Positions 24,101 through 34,058 of a stretch of DNA of 59,964 bases are shown here, one piece after another. Origin of the DNA: a virus. The position numbers were made by a program, and so were the translations under genes. The notes under the pieces are model-generated. The model was not told where the DNA came from. It ran no database searches and saw only the letters and a program-made list of their open reading frames with translations. Within the stretch, counting starts at the first letter, position 1; every line of letters starts with the position of its first letter. The stretch spans positions 1 through 59,964 of IMG/VR virus record IMGVR_UViG_3300037189_017920. The stretch is one strand, 5' to 3'.

Positions 24101-24121
24101 TTCAGTAACAGGATTCTGTTT

Positions 24122-24153
24122 GAAGAGGTAAGATGTGTAAAAGCCTCTTCTTT
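24122..24153 (+). terminator. weak terminator-like hairpin
   Basis: GAAGAGG (24122-24128) pairs with CCTCTTC (24144-24150) around a 15-base loop, followed by only three T. A processing site or attenuator is equally possible. Confidence 0.3.
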
Positions 24154-24185
24154 AGTTAACACTACCGAGGCGCTGCTTTAGACAC

Positions 24186-25940
24186 ATGGCGGACGTTAAC
24201 GCGACAGTTATCACAATCGGCCGCACCCCGCCGATTCCGCCCGGCCAGCAGACGATGGAGAACAGTCTGCCCGTGGTTGTCGCGAGCGATCAGACTGCCG
24301 TCCCCGTTTCAATTCAAAATCAACAAATCAGCGAAGTCAGCTTAAGCCTGCTGGGTATACCTAGGGCTGAAACTGCACTGGGTATTTTTTCTGACGTAAC
24401 CACATATGATATTAACCCTAACGAATGGGCTAGCGCAGGGTCTGGCACAGTCGTTCACTTAGCGTCTGAAAGTGCTGCTCAAATTGTTGTTTCTGGTAAC
24501 CAAACTAATAGTTTTGAGGTTCTAAGCAGTAAGCGTTTCTTCCGATATCAACCGGGTCGTGTCAGCTCTGCCACTTTTGGCGTCCGGTTTGCGTCTAGCA
24601 CCGATGAAACCGATCTCAAGAAAGCTGGCGCATTCGACAGCCGCGACGGTTACTACTGGGAAGTTCAAGGCGGTTCGCAAACTTCTGCCGGAGATCCGCG
24701 CACTAATAAACCTGTAAATTTCTTAGCTGTTCGTCGCAGCAGCGCATTCGAAACTGCAGCGTCCGGCATTCGTTTCCCCGATCCCGCTGATGGCGACCGG
24801 GGCACCGCCGGCACCGACCTCGTGATCGTGCGTGGCGGCCTCACGTACATTCACGCTGCGCTTTACGATCGCAGTCTTCGTCAAAATACCACCGGTATCA
24901 ACATCGGCGGTAACTCGTCTTCGACTGGTACGACGACGGTTTCCGGCAACTTCCTGACCGTTGCCAGCGGCTCGCGCTATACCTATGAGTATCGCGTACC
25001 CCGTAAATATTTCAGCGGTGATCGTCTCGACGGCACGACCGATTCGCTGTTCTATTCCGATCGTACGCCCGGCAAGAACAGTTTCACCCTGCACGCCAGT
25101 GGTTCGATTGATCGTCCCTTAGTTTCTTACATCGACGGTTCGCGTGTTACCGATTCGGTCGGTAACTTCCTAACCGACACTTCAGTCTGGAACTACGACT
25201 TCACCAAAGTCACCATGCTGAAGATCGACTACTCCTGGTATGGAGCAGTCGGCGCCCGATTCTTCGCCTTGGTTCCCGATTCCACCACTGCCGGCACAGC
25301 CCAGTGGGTCCGGGTCCACGACATTCGCACGTCAAACCAGCTCGCAGGTCCGAGCCTCTCGAACCCGACGTTACCAATTACTTACGTTGCTCAAAAAGCC
25401 AACAGCGCTAACGACTCGACCGTCTACAAGTACGGTGCTTCGTACTACATCGACGGCGGCGACAAGGGCACCGTCGTGGCCAGGTCGGCTAGCAACGCGG
25501 CAGACCGCTCCGTCACAACTGCCGGCGAAGCACTGTTAGCTCTGCGCGTTCGCGAAAACATCAATAACGTTCGCAACCGTATGCAGGTCTACCCGACCCG
25601 CCTCGGTGTCGGTACCAGCGCACGCGGCACTGTCAAACTCATTAAAAACCCTGTAATTATCTCGGGTTTCCCGACGTTCACGACCGCCGACACCCTCAGC
25701 CCCATTCAGTACGCCGACGCCAGCGGAGTTACCGTTATTAGTGGCGGCACGACGGTTGCAACGTTCTTCGTTGGCGCAGGCGGCGTGGATATCGACCTGG
25801 CGCCTTACTTCGGATACAACAAAGACTACTTATCGTTCCCGCTGACTGCTGCGTCCGGCGACGCCCTGTATGTTTATGCTCAGAGTTCTGCTGGCACGAT
25901 GAATGCCAGCACCTCCCTGACCTGGGAAGAGCAAATCTGA
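24186..25940 (+). CDS. large structural fibre protein, paralogue A
   Basis: 584 residues, ends TWEEQI. Shares blocks with the next gene: SLLGIPRAETALGIF, FRYQPGRVSSATFGVRF, YYWEVQGG, WYGAVGARFFALVP, YYIDGGDKGTVVARS. The two are diverged tandem paralogues. Very C/G-ending codons in the middle suggest high expression. Probably a beta-rich virion appendage; no enzymatic motif. Confidence 0.6.
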   Translation: MADVNATVITIGRTPPIPPGQQTMENSLPVVVASDQTAVPVSIQNQQISEVSLSLLGIPRAETALGIFSDVTTYDINPNEWASAGSGTVVHLASESAAQIVVSGNQTNSFEVLSSKRFFRYQPGRVSSATFGVRFASSTDETDLKKAGAFDSRDGYYWEVQGGSQTSAGDPRTNKPVNFLAVRRSSAFETAASGIRFPDPADGDRGTAGTDLVIVRGGLTYIHAALYDRSLRQNTTGINIGGNSSSTGTTTVSGNFLTVASGSRYTYEYRVPRKYFSGDRLDGTTDSLFYSDRTPGKNSFTLHASGSIDRPLVSYIDGSRVTDSVGNFLTDTSVWNYDFTKVTMLKIDYSWYGAVGARFFALVPDSTTAGTAQWVRVHDIRTSNQLAGPSLSNPTLPITYVAQKANSANDSTVYKYGASYYIDGGDKGTVVARSASNAADRSVTTAGEALLALRVRENINNVRNRMQVYPTRLGVGTSARGTVKLIKNPVIISGFPTFTTADTLSPIQYADASGVTVISGGTTVATFFVGAGGVDIDLAPYFGYNKDYLSFPLTAASGDALYVYAQSSAGTMNASTSLTWEEQI

Positions 25941-25947
25941 GGCTCGA

Positions 25948-28290
25948 ATGACCGTTTTATCCGGATACTACCAGCTGCCTGAGGGTATCAGTACTGCTGG
26001 TCTCACCGCCACTGAAGTCGAATTATTAGATTTTTCGACTGGTCAGCTCCTGGTTGAATCCGGTACGAGCACGGTATTAACAGCTACAGAAGATATTGTC
26101 GTTGCATCTGGCGCCTTATCCGTGCCGGTTGTTATCAACAATACCTCCGAGTCTGTAATCTCCGTAAATGCGCCTAACTACGGGCAGCCTAGCGCCGTTT
26201 CTACGTCTCTTCTGGGCATACCTAAAGAGGAGACCAAACTTGCAATTTTTGAATCTGTAAATACTTACGGCGCGAACTCTCAATATTGGGGCTCATATGC
26301 AAGTTATACGTACTTTCAAGACCCTTCAGCGTGGACGTTTAGGGACACGTACGGATATTTTGCTCAGTCTCTGACAACTGAGGCTGCATTACAGGCCTAC
26401 GTGTACCCGGTGCCCGTCAGTTTCACGTATACTTACGACGATAATACAGGTCGTTACCCTGGCGGCTACACTAACGGTGTACAGACTGCTATTTGGCGCA
26501 CTAAGAAGAATTTTCGATACCAGCCTGGCCGGATCACGGGCGTCACACTTGGCGTTCGTATGTCTACGAACAGCCAGTTACCTGGCGAAGTGATTCAATG
26601 GGGCGTCAAGAACGATGTTGGCGACGGGTATTACTTCCAACTTGAGCGCGGCACGGATCTCTACATCGTCAGAACGTCCCCCGATTTAGGGACTTTAAAA
26701 GTTGCCCGTGACGACTGGAACGGCGACCCGATCACAGCAACTAGCCCCGCGGCGTGGAACTTAGATTTATCTAAAACCACCATGTTTGCCATCGAGTTTG
26801 GTTGGTATGGTGCTATCGGTGCTCGTTTCCTAGCTTACGTTCCTAGCGCATACAGAGATTCTCGCTGGGTCGTGCTGCATGAAATTACAGCATGTAACGA
26901 ATACGCGTATCCGAGCCTTCGTTCGCCGTTCATGTACGTGTTCGGCCAAGTTCAATCTGTTGCTGGCGCAACCCAACCAACATTTATAAACCTTTACGGG
27001 TCCAGCGTTTACATCGATGGCGGCGACAAAGGTACGATTAACGTTAATAGTGCCGCTACTCCTACGCCGCTCTTAGTTGATTCAAAAGAACGTACGTTAC
27101 TAGGGCTTCAGATCCGACCCACTGTTAATAACGTTACAAACGTTCAAACAGCGTATCCGATTAGTGCAACGGCTACTGCTGATGTCGACGCAAAACTCAG
27201 TTTTGTATTTGCCCCTAATCGAACTACAGATATAAACTATTCTCCCGGTTACGGCACAATTTTAAGTCGAGGGGCTAGCGCACCTATTACCGTAACTTGT
27301 CCGACTCCGACGACACTTAGCGGGTCGTTCCCGAATATCTCCGGTGAACTCAGCGGCACTTTGACGTATACGACGGGACGCCGCGTCAAAGTTGTTGGCG
27401 CCGGCATCTACGCCACTCATGTTCAGTCCGTCAGTGCCGACGGACGTGTCGTTACCGTCACTTCTCCTCAGGATTTGCCCTCTGGTACGACGTCGGTCAC
27501 GTTATCTCGATTCAACGCGTGGGCGCTAAGTAGCGGCACAATTTCGTCTGGAGTAACTCAAGGCTCTATTTATTACACAGATGGCGGCGGCTATTGGCGA
27601 ATTGGACTTGTTCCTAACGCATCGGGCACCACGTACAACACGAACACGAACGTTGTCTGGGCTGCTACAAGTTATCCAGGCGTAAATTACAACTTAGCAG
27701 GGCAGATTGTCGGCGAGTCGGCTTTCCCGCAAGACGACTACAGCACAAGTTTTACTATTACGTCCGGCACTAGCTCGACGATTACTGCCGGCGGCCAAAC
27801 TCTGACTCTTTCCGGCGTAACTAACCCGTACCCGGTCAAGATTGTCGTAGAAATGCAAGATAACTCTCAGTTATCTGATTTAGTTTATACAACTGTCAGC
27901 TCTTCTGCTATTACGAGCGCCCCTGCAAACTCCACCGTCGCACTTACGGAGTGGACAACCAGCGGCGTGGCAATCACCTCAACCGACGCAGGCGGTCCTA
28001 CGTACCGCTCAAATCAATTCAGCGTTCCGTCGAGCAATCGCTTGTCCGCATGTCTTGTCGATACGCAAGGATATAGAATTTTAGAAACGCCAGAACGCGT
28101 CGCTACTTATTTTGTGGCAAGCGGCCAAGTCGTCACGCTTGATCTATCGAACATCTTCGGTCCCGACAAACGGTACCTGGCTGGTCCCCTTACCAGTGTA
28201 TTCAGCACAGGCTCTCTTTACTTAACTGGTCAAGCGCGTACAGGTTCTGGATTTGCTCAAGCAACTCTTAACTGGGAGGAGCAACAGTAA
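25948..28290 (+). CDS. large structural fibre protein, paralogue B
   Basis: 780 residues, ends NWEEQQ, seven bases after its paralogue's stop. Shares SLLGIPKEETKLAIF, FRYQPGRITGVTLGVRM, WYGAIGARFLAYVP, VYIDGGDKGTINVNS. An extra central region (about residues 440-650, SGTT/SGVT-rich) distinguishes it. The stop overlaps the following ATG. A second virion appendage arisen by duplication is the simplest reading. Confidence 0.6.
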   Translation: MTVLSGYYQLPEGISTAGLTATEVELLDFSTGQLLVESGTSTVLTATEDIVVASGALSVPVVINNTSESVISVNAPNYGQPSAVSTSLLGIPKEETKLAIFESVNTYGANSQYWGSYASYTYFQDPSAWTFRDTYGYFAQSLTTEAALQAYVYPVPVSFTYTYDDNTGRYPGGYTNGVQTAIWRTKKNFRYQPGRITGVTLGVRMSTNSQLPGEVIQWGVKNDVGDGYYFQLERGTDLYIVRTSPDLGTLKVARDDWNGDPITATSPAAWNLDLSKTTMFAIEFGWYGAIGARFLAYVPSAYRDSRWVVLHEITACNEYAYPSLRSPFMYVFGQVQSVAGATQPTFINLYGSSVYIDGGDKGTINVNSAATPTPLLVDSKERTLLGLQIRPTVNNVTNVQTAYPISATATADVDAKLSFVFAPNRTTDINYSPGYGTILSRGASAPITVTCPTPTTLSGSFPNISGELSGTLTYTTGRRVKVVGAGIYATHVQSVSADGRVVTVTSPQDLPSGTTSVTLSRFNAWALSSGTISSGVTQGSIYYTDGGGYWRIGLVPNASGTTYNTNTNVVWAATSYPGVNYNLAGQIVGESAFPQDDYSTSFTITSGTSSTITAGGQTLTLSGVTNPYPVKIVVEMQDNSQLSDLVYTTVSSSAITSAPANSTVALTEWTTSGVAITSTDAGGPTYRSNQFSVPSSNRLSACLVDTQGYRILETPERVATYFVASGQVVTLDLSNIFGPDKRYLAGPLTSVFSTGSLYLTGQARTGSGFAQATLNWEEQQ

Positions 28291-28841
28291 TGCCACAGAC
28301 AGGCCTCGAAGCTGCCGAGAACCTACGGGATCTAACGAATACAACAACAGCATGGAATAACTTGGGCGCCGGCGTCACGTACGCGTCTGGTGTTTCTACA
28401 GTTACTCTTCAAATCGTTGCTGGCGACATGTACGCCGCTAGCGGCGCGGCGTGCGTTCCTAGACAAGATTTACTTCTCCTCCGAAATCTGAGCGATCGGG
28501 TTCAGCCCCGAATGACCACGATCTCCGGCGTGGTTGCCAGCGGTCTCGGGCTTCGCGATAAAGCTTTACCTAAATTAAATCCCACGTCCAGTGGATTTTT
28601 TGGCATTACTGAAGGTGTGCTTAGCGGCACAGCTCTTCGGATTAACGGTGTTGCTGTTACATCTCTGTCTACTACACCATTTACCGGCACGACTGCAATA
28701 TCTCCTATTAAGTTGGACACAATTCGTTTGAGTACGAATGTCCGCTGGGCCCAACCGGTTGTTTCAGGAACTTTAGCTAGCGGTGTTAAAGCTATTCCTG
28801 TTCAGTACGGCGGTTTTATAATGTATCTTAAAGCTGGCTGA
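28290..28841 (+). CDS. fibre-associated protein with LRDL-type N-terminal motif
   Basis: 183 residues. The N-terminus NLRDLTNTTTAWNNLGAG is a short motif that recurs at 28.8 kb and 35.2 kb in this window and in other phage fibre proteins (LxDLxxxxxAxxNLG), probably the attachment to the virion. The rest is Ser-Gly-rich beta (MTTISGVVASGLGLRDK). Starts on the upstream stop (TAATG). Confidence 0.6.
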   Translation: MPQTGLEAAENLRDLTNTTTAWNNLGAGVTYASGVSTVTLQIVAGDMYAASGAACVPRQDLLLLRNLSDRVQPRMTTISGVVASGLGLRDKALPKLNPTSSGFFGITEGVLSGTALRINGVAVTSLSTTPFTGTTAISPIKLDTIRLSTNVRWAQPVVSGTLASGVKAIPVQYGGFIMYLKAG

Positions 28842-28843
28842 TT

Positions 28844-30190
28844 ATGGCGCTTTATCAGCGATACGGCTTACGTGCTGATTTAAATTTATCTGACGTCGCT
28901 AGTCGTAACACGACTTGGGATAACTTAGGGTTTACTCGATCTGATTTAGCGTGTTTAGTTAATACAGGCGCATCGGGTGTCACCGCTGCCGATTATATTG
29001 CTTGTTCTGGCCTTAGTTACAACTTAGAGACCCAAGTCGTCGCCGTCCTGCCGCGTGCCCTTAGCTACGTAAATCAACTTGGCCAATACGTTTCGACGTC
29101 TGGCGATACCCGCATCAACTCAATCTTTGCCAATACGGTCAACAACGACCGTGGCTACTACGACACCTCTAACTACATTTATTCAACTTCAACTAACACC
29201 TTTTTCTCTACCACTAATTCCTCTGGACTTTACACTCAGGAAGCTCAGTACTTACTCGGTCCGGTTCGCGCCACGACTGCGACCATTAGTGGTCTGAACT
29301 TCCGCGGCGATGCCAAGGATTTCAGCTCATACTACGTACAGTACAAGCAATATCTACAAATTCAAGAATCGCCATCTTTTGCTACTCGGTATACGCCGAC
29401 ATACCTGGCGCCCCCGACTGCGTACGCATCCAACATTCTTTGGTTTGACTCGGAATACAGCGCCGTTTCAATTGACGGCAGCCGCCGCGTGGCCTCCTGG
29501 TCTGACGTCATGGGGCGCGGGTCGGCTGTACAGACAACTGACGCCAATAAACCGTTATACACGCTCAACTTGTTAAATAATAAGCCTGGCGTTGTTTTTG
29601 ACGGATCGAACGACTTCTTAACGATTCCACAAGCCTCGATCCCGGTCACCGATGCGGCCACCGTGGTCATTATCGCACGCGTACAGGATACTGAGTACAA
29701 CATCATGGGCAACAGCCTTAACACGGCTGCTCGCTGGCGCAGTGCTTCTACTGGTGACGGAAACTTTGGACTGTTTGTTAAGCAAGCAGGTACCGCGACG
29801 ACGCCCGTTCCAAACTTCCCCTCTGCGATGCCAGCTAACGGCACACTGTTGTTCAGCATCCGCGCTAACCGGGCGTTTGGTTTGACTTTTGACGTCAACA
29901 AAGCACGTAGCGTTCCGTATCCTGGCGGTCAATTTGAGTTCGTTAATACCGGCACGATGTATATCGGCACCGCTGTTGACGGTTCTAGCGGCGCCTTTAA
30001 CGGGGAAATTTACGCTATTGCAATATTCAATGCTATTTTGTCGGACTTAGAACTCTCCAGCGTGGAAGAATATTTTGCATGGCGTTATAATTTCGTGTAT
30101 GACCCCGAACGATTCCAGCCCATAGAAGCTGAGCTAGAATCAGACGGAGACTTTAAGACTGAGAACTTCGTCTCGTTCCAGATTGGGTAA
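28844..30190 (+). CDS. fibre with LamG/concanavalin-like domain
   Basis: 448 residues. N-terminus NLSDVASRNTTWDNLGFTRS is the fibre attachment motif. The C-terminal half (ASNILWFDSEYSAVSIDGSR, VVFDGSNDFLTIPQAS, then a late NGEIYAIAIFNAILSDLELS) fits the LamG/concanavalin-like fold that binds sugars. Likely contacts host surface glycans. Two bases separate it from the previous gene. Confidence 0.68.
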   Translation: MALYQRYGLRADLNLSDVASRNTTWDNLGFTRSDLACLVNTGASGVTAADYIACSGLSYNLETQVVAVLPRALSYVNQLGQYVSTSGDTRINSIFANTVNNDRGYYDTSNYIYSTSTNTFFSTTNSSGLYTQEAQYLLGPVRATTATISGLNFRGDAKDFSSYYVQYKQYLQIQESPSFATRYTPTYLAPPTAYASNILWFDSEYSAVSIDGSRRVASWSDVMGRGSAVQTTDANKPLYTLNLLNNKPGVVFDGSNDFLTIPQASIPVTDAATVVIIARVQDTEYNIMGNSLNTAARWRSASTGDGNFGLFVKQAGTATTPVPNFPSAMPANGTLLFSIRANRAFGLTFDVNKARSVPYPGGQFEFVNTGTMYIGTAVDGSSGAFNGEIYAIAIFNAILSDLELSSVEEYFAWRYNFVYDPERFQPIEAELESDGDFKTENFVSFQIG

Positions 30191-30192
30191 TT

Positions 30193-32421
30193 ATGCCAGC
30201 GGGATCCGGAATCAGAATTAGCCAGCTTACCGACATTGGCTCTGGCTTAGCTCCTGGCGACCAGTTTATTCTCCGAGACGTTAGTGATGCTGTTACGCCT
30301 AACAAGGCTGTAACCATCAGTGGTTTATCTGCGTATTTCAACTTAGGTACTGCCGGCGGCGGTTCGTTTGTACCGAGCGAAGCCGAGGCTGAATCTGACG
30401 CCCGCATCCAGCGCGACGGTTATCAACGAAGCGGTTTCATCACGCGTGGGAACGCAGTTGTTTTTGCGTCGGGTATTCGCACAACGAGCACCGTTGTTGA
30501 CACGTTCCAAGTCGGCGATAGCACGGTTTCCTTTAACCCTGATGCGTCGTATCCGTACATTAATGCTTTCGGATACCCTCTGCGTGTTGAGTACGTAAAC
30601 ACTACTACAGCACTCACAAACCGGGTTCAACTGCCTCCCGCTTCGTCAGGCACTGAGACTTATAACACCACCACAAACGTCTATACGGTTTTTTCTGGGT
30701 ATCAGCAAGCATTTGATACTGATACTCAGTCCATTACGTTTAACCAGGCTCAAACGCTTGCCGACAACACCGTTATTACTCAGTCGGGTAACTACGATGT
30801 TCTGATTCTGTCGGCCACCGCTAGCGTGCCGGCCGGCTCCGTCGTGACCCAGTCTGGTATCACGGCCAGCGGCGTGGTCCGACGCAGTACTTACGGTTCG
30901 TACGCGCTAGAGGTTTACCGGTTGTCGGCTAGCGGCTTCGCGGCGGCCGGTTCTGGTTATCAGTTAATTTCGACCGTTACGGGGTCCGGTCTCGGCTCCA
31001 CTGTGTTCCCTAGTGGCGTCAGTACTTCTGGATTCCTTGCGTCTGGTCTGACCTTCGGTTCGATTACATCGAACGTTTCGGTCACGATGGACGGCTTAAC
31101 CAGCCAGCCGTTCGTGGCCATATCGGGGTTTGAGGTCTCCGGCAGCGGCGTTACCGCAGGTACTTATCTAACTACGGTCGGTTCGCGTACCTCTAACGTC
31201 ATTCTGAACCGTCAAGACCTCGTCGCGCTTGAGGTTTGGCACGAGAAAGTTAACGCACGAGACTACGTCTATCCGTACGGCAACATTCAAAACTCGTCGA
31301 TAACTTACACGGCGCCAGACGGGACCTCGCTGTCGATGGCACCGCCTTCCAGTGGTACCGCCACGACTAATGGCAGTGGGTACGGCACAGAGTTTTCAAC
31401 ATACTGGGGCAGCGTCACGCATCGAGGTGCGGCTGTGCCTAGCTCGCAGACCTACAGCTTGTTCGGTAGCTGGCAGGCTGCTGGCGGTCTGGTCGGACGC
31501 GGCACGCGGTGGTCGACTCTGACGACGACGGCTCAGAAGAGCTTCGCCGCAGACCCGAATAACAACATGTATTTCAGTGATGACGGCGACTTCGTGCAAG
31601 TCCGTTATCGCTTCAGGACCCTGGCCGGTTACGGCAGCGACTGGACTGGGTATGATCCGGCCCAACACGCCGACATCCGATACGAAAACGCTTGGAGTAT
31701 GTATCTCCAAGGCCAGACCTCGTCTGCGTCGGGTGATTTCGAGAGTACGGACCGCTGGTCTCAGATCACCAGCCCGTATACCGACGACGGCCTGTGGCTG
31801 GGAACCCGTTTTGCGTACAACAACAAAGCGTACGCGCTGCCGATCGCGCTGGTCGCCCGCCGCAACCAGGGCGCTTATCACCCGCTGCTGAACCCCAGTG
31901 GCGCCGCCACGTTCATCAATACGAACGGTTCGACCGAAACGACTTACGCCACGACCGATCAATCCGTTCTGGCACCTGTCGATGCGTTCAAGTTTGTTAA
32001 AGCTGGTGAAGGTGCTATTGGTCAGACCAGCGGCCGTGATGACGGCTATTTCTATGACGGCATTGTGTGGGTCGACATTAACGACCAGCGCAAGCAAGCG
32101 TTTAATGATCTGACGTATAACATCGCGGGCACGGAGCCGGACAACGTGCCGCTGGTCGGCATGCTGGGCCAGCTTGCGTTCATGGACGACTACGCGCCCG
32201 CAGGTATGCGCCCGGCCGGCGGCGGTTTGGATTATTTCCAAGTGATCGCGTCCGGTACGACGGGTAGCGGTGTGCTGGCGATGAACAACGTTCAGGTCAG
32301 CGGCACCGCTTCGGGTCTGTTTACTACCGTTGTAAATAAACCCGGTACTCAATCCGCTGCCAGCACATGGGTCAGCGTGGTTATTGACGGTACTCAGTTC
32401 TATATGCCTGCCTGGCGCTGA
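30193..32421 (+). CDS. large appendage protein
   Basis: 742 residues, starting MPAGSGIRISQLTDIGSGLA, then PGDQFILRD, another adaptor-type opening. It has a beta-rich Ser-Gly-rich body. The C-terminal part, from about residue 420, is dense in Trp, Tyr, Asp and Gly, with codons ending strongly in C/G, which may mark high expression or different ancestry. No enzyme motif identified. Two bases before the next ATG. Confidence 0.55.
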   Translation: MPAGSGIRISQLTDIGSGLAPGDQFILRDVSDAVTPNKAVTISGLSAYFNLGTAGGGSFVPSEAEAESDARIQRDGYQRSGFITRGNAVVFASGIRTTSTVVDTFQVGDSTVSFNPDASYPYINAFGYPLRVEYVNTTTALTNRVQLPPASSGTETYNTTTNVYTVFSGYQQAFDTDTQSITFNQAQTLADNTVITQSGNYDVLILSATASVPAGSVVTQSGITASGVVRRSTYGSYALEVYRLSASGFAAAGSGYQLISTVTGSGLGSTVFPSGVSTSGFLASGLTFGSITSNVSVTMDGLTSQPFVAISGFEVSGSGVTAGTYLTTVGSRTSNVILNRQDLVALEVWHEKVNARDYVYPYGNIQNSSITYTAPDGTSLSMAPPSSGTATTNGSGYGTEFSTYWGSVTHRGAAVPSSQTYSLFGSWQAAGGLVGRGTRWSTLTTTAQKSFAADPNNNMYFSDDGDFVQVRYRFRTLAGYGSDWTGYDPAQHADIRYENAWSMYLQGQTSSASGDFESTDRWSQITSPYTDDGLWLGTRFAYNNKAYALPIALVARRNQGAYHPLLNPSGAATFINTNGSTETTYATTDQSVLAPVDAFKFVKAGEGAIGQTSGRDDGYFYDGIVWVDINDQRKQAFNDLTYNIAGTEPDNVPLVGMLGQLAFMDDYAPAGMRPAGGGLDYFQVIASGTTGSGVLAMNNVQVSGTASGLFTTVVNKPGTQSAASTWVSVVIDGTQFYMPAWR

Positions 32422-32423
32422 TC

Positions 32424-33644
32424 ATGAGTGATTATCCGACATCCCGTCCGCGCTTAGTACTTGATTTTGCTAATTCGAAAAAGCTAGATCGTCGAATTAC
32501 ATTTCGTCGGTCCTCGTCCGGTACTTATGTTGGCGCGGACGGGTTAATTAAGACTGCGAATATTGATCAGCCTCGGTTCGATCACGACCCGGTTACTGGG
32601 CAGAGTTTGGGGTTGTTGGTGGAAGAGAGTAGGACGAATTCTTGGACATACAGCGAACAACTTGAAAATGCAGCGTGGACAAAGACTGACACAACAGTAA
32701 CAGCAAATTCAGCAACTGCCCCAGACGGAACAACTACAGCAAGCAAAATTACTTCTACTGCGACGACTGCCGTACATAGCATCTCTCGCCTCAAAACAGT
32801 TGTATCTCCCGCATGGGTAACGGTTTATCTAAAGGCAGCCGAATATACTATTTGCGATGTATACGATGTAAATATCGACACAGGGTTTCGTATCAACTTG
32901 TTGACGGGTGCTCTTTCTGAATCTCCTGCTTTTGTAGGCAAGTTTATAAGTGGGAGATACGGCATTAGTTCCGCCGGAAACGGTTGGTTCCGTGTGCAAC
33001 TTGGTTTAGCTACCTCAGACGCAACAGTAAATAATCCTGTACGCATTTATCCCAACGGCGCTCAAAGCTATTTAGGGGATGGCACTTCCGGCATTCTTGT
33101 CTGGGGCGCCCAGCTAGAAGCCGGCGCCTTCCCCACCTCCTACATCCCCACGGCGGGCTCAACCGTAACCCGCAGCGCGGATCTGGCGAGTATTACGGGG
33201 ACGAATTTTAGTTCGTGGTATAACTTTAACGAAGGTTCGTTATGTGTAGAAACGCCTCAAGGTTTAGTTTTGCCTACATCAGCTAACACTACGGTATTAG
33301 GGTTTTCTGCCGGAACTTTATCTGCCAGTTTGTCAACAGGCGACGGGATTAAATACGGTAGTGGAAACACTGGTACAAATACTAGAGTTCAAATTATCAC
33401 TAACAGCAGCACGGTTTTTGATAACGGTTCCTCTACTAACGCTCGTAAAGTCTTAATTAGTTATAAAAAAGATAATTTTGCTATTGCGAGAAACGGCGTT
33501 TTAGGAGTAGACAATAGCGGGGACGTGCCACTTACTGTCGATAGATTTACTTTACGAGCCGGAGGGGCCACTTCTTACTCTCGTATTCTTTACTGGCCCA
33601 AACGCCTGCCCGACTCCCAGCTCATCGCCCTAACCCGGCGCTAA
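32424..33644 (+). CDS. tail spike/fibre, conserved ends and variable centre (copy 1)
   Basis: 406 residues. Starts MSDYPTSRPRLVLDFANSKK and has RRSSSGTYVGADGLIKTA, then SLGLLVEESRTN, near-identical to the gene at 34059. The centre differs. Conserved GAQLEAGAFPTSYIPTAGST and YWPKRLPDSQL return at the end. The C-terminal domain probably folds as a jelly-roll or lectin domain. The similarity extends to DNA level in the shared blocks, so recent recombination is likely. Confidence 0.65.
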   Translation: MSDYPTSRPRLVLDFANSKKLDRRITFRRSSSGTYVGADGLIKTANIDQPRFDHDPVTGQSLGLLVEESRTNSWTYSEQLENAAWTKTDTTVTANSATAPDGTTTASKITSTATTAVHSISRLKTVVSPAWVTVYLKAAEYTICDVYDVNIDTGFRINLLTGALSESPAFVGKFISGRYGISSAGNGWFRVQLGLATSDATVNNPVRIYPNGAQSYLGDGTSGILVWGAQLEAGAFPTSYIPTAGSTVTRSADLASITGTNFSSWYNFNEGSLCVETPQGLVLPTSANTTVLGFSAGTLSASLSTGDGIKYGSGNTGTNTRVQIITNSSTVFDNGSSTNARKVLISYKKDNFAIARNGVLGVDNSGDVPLTVDRFTLRAGGATSYSRILYWPKRLPDSQLIALTRR

Positions 33645-33670
33645 ACTGACTAATAACCCCACACAGCACA

Positions 33671-34054
33671 ATGTACGCCGCATATTACTTACGTTTTGCA
33701 GACGAGACGGAAGGCAACACAGTACTGAGTGCTGTTGGATATCGTACGTGTCAAATGGTGCCGGCGCCCCCGGCGGAGCCGGTAGAAGGCGAACCCCCAG
33801 CCGAAGACCCTGCGCCCGAAGTCGAACAGTGCTGGTACACGACCGGCGAACAAGACGGCGCCGTGGACATTGTCGGCACTCTGTATAACAACGACGCCGT
33901 TATCGATCCGGATACCGGCGAAACCATCACGCCGCCGACCCCCATCCCCGGCTGGCACGTCAATATCGCACTGTCCGGCGCCCTGCCCGCCGACCTGCAA
34001 TCTTATCTTGTTGAACCTCAGCACCCCCGTCGCATTTTCGCTGGTTTAGGTTGA
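33671..34054 (+). CDS. small accessory protein between two spike genes
   Basis: 127 residues, starting MYAAYYLRFADETEGNTVLS. A Pro/Glu-rich linker (PAEPVEGEPPAEDPAPEVEQ) precedes a C-terminal part (WHVNIALSGALPADLQSYLV). A small protein of this type sits beside spike genes of similar type in other phages as I recall, perhaps as a chaperone or an assembly factor; this is tentative. Confidence 0.5.
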   Translation: MYAAYYLRFADETEGNTVLSAVGYRTCQMVPAPPAEPVEGEPPAEDPAPEVEQCWYTTGEQDGAVDIVGTLYNNDAVIDPDTGETITPPTPIPGWHVNIALSGALPADLQSYLVEPQHPRRIFAGLG

Positions 34055-34058
34055 TCCG

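Noticed and set aside
31396-32352. 318-residue minus-strand open frame inside the 30.2 kb appendage gene
   Set aside because: Shadow of a strongly biased plus-strand gene; Arg/Thr/Val-rich with no motif.
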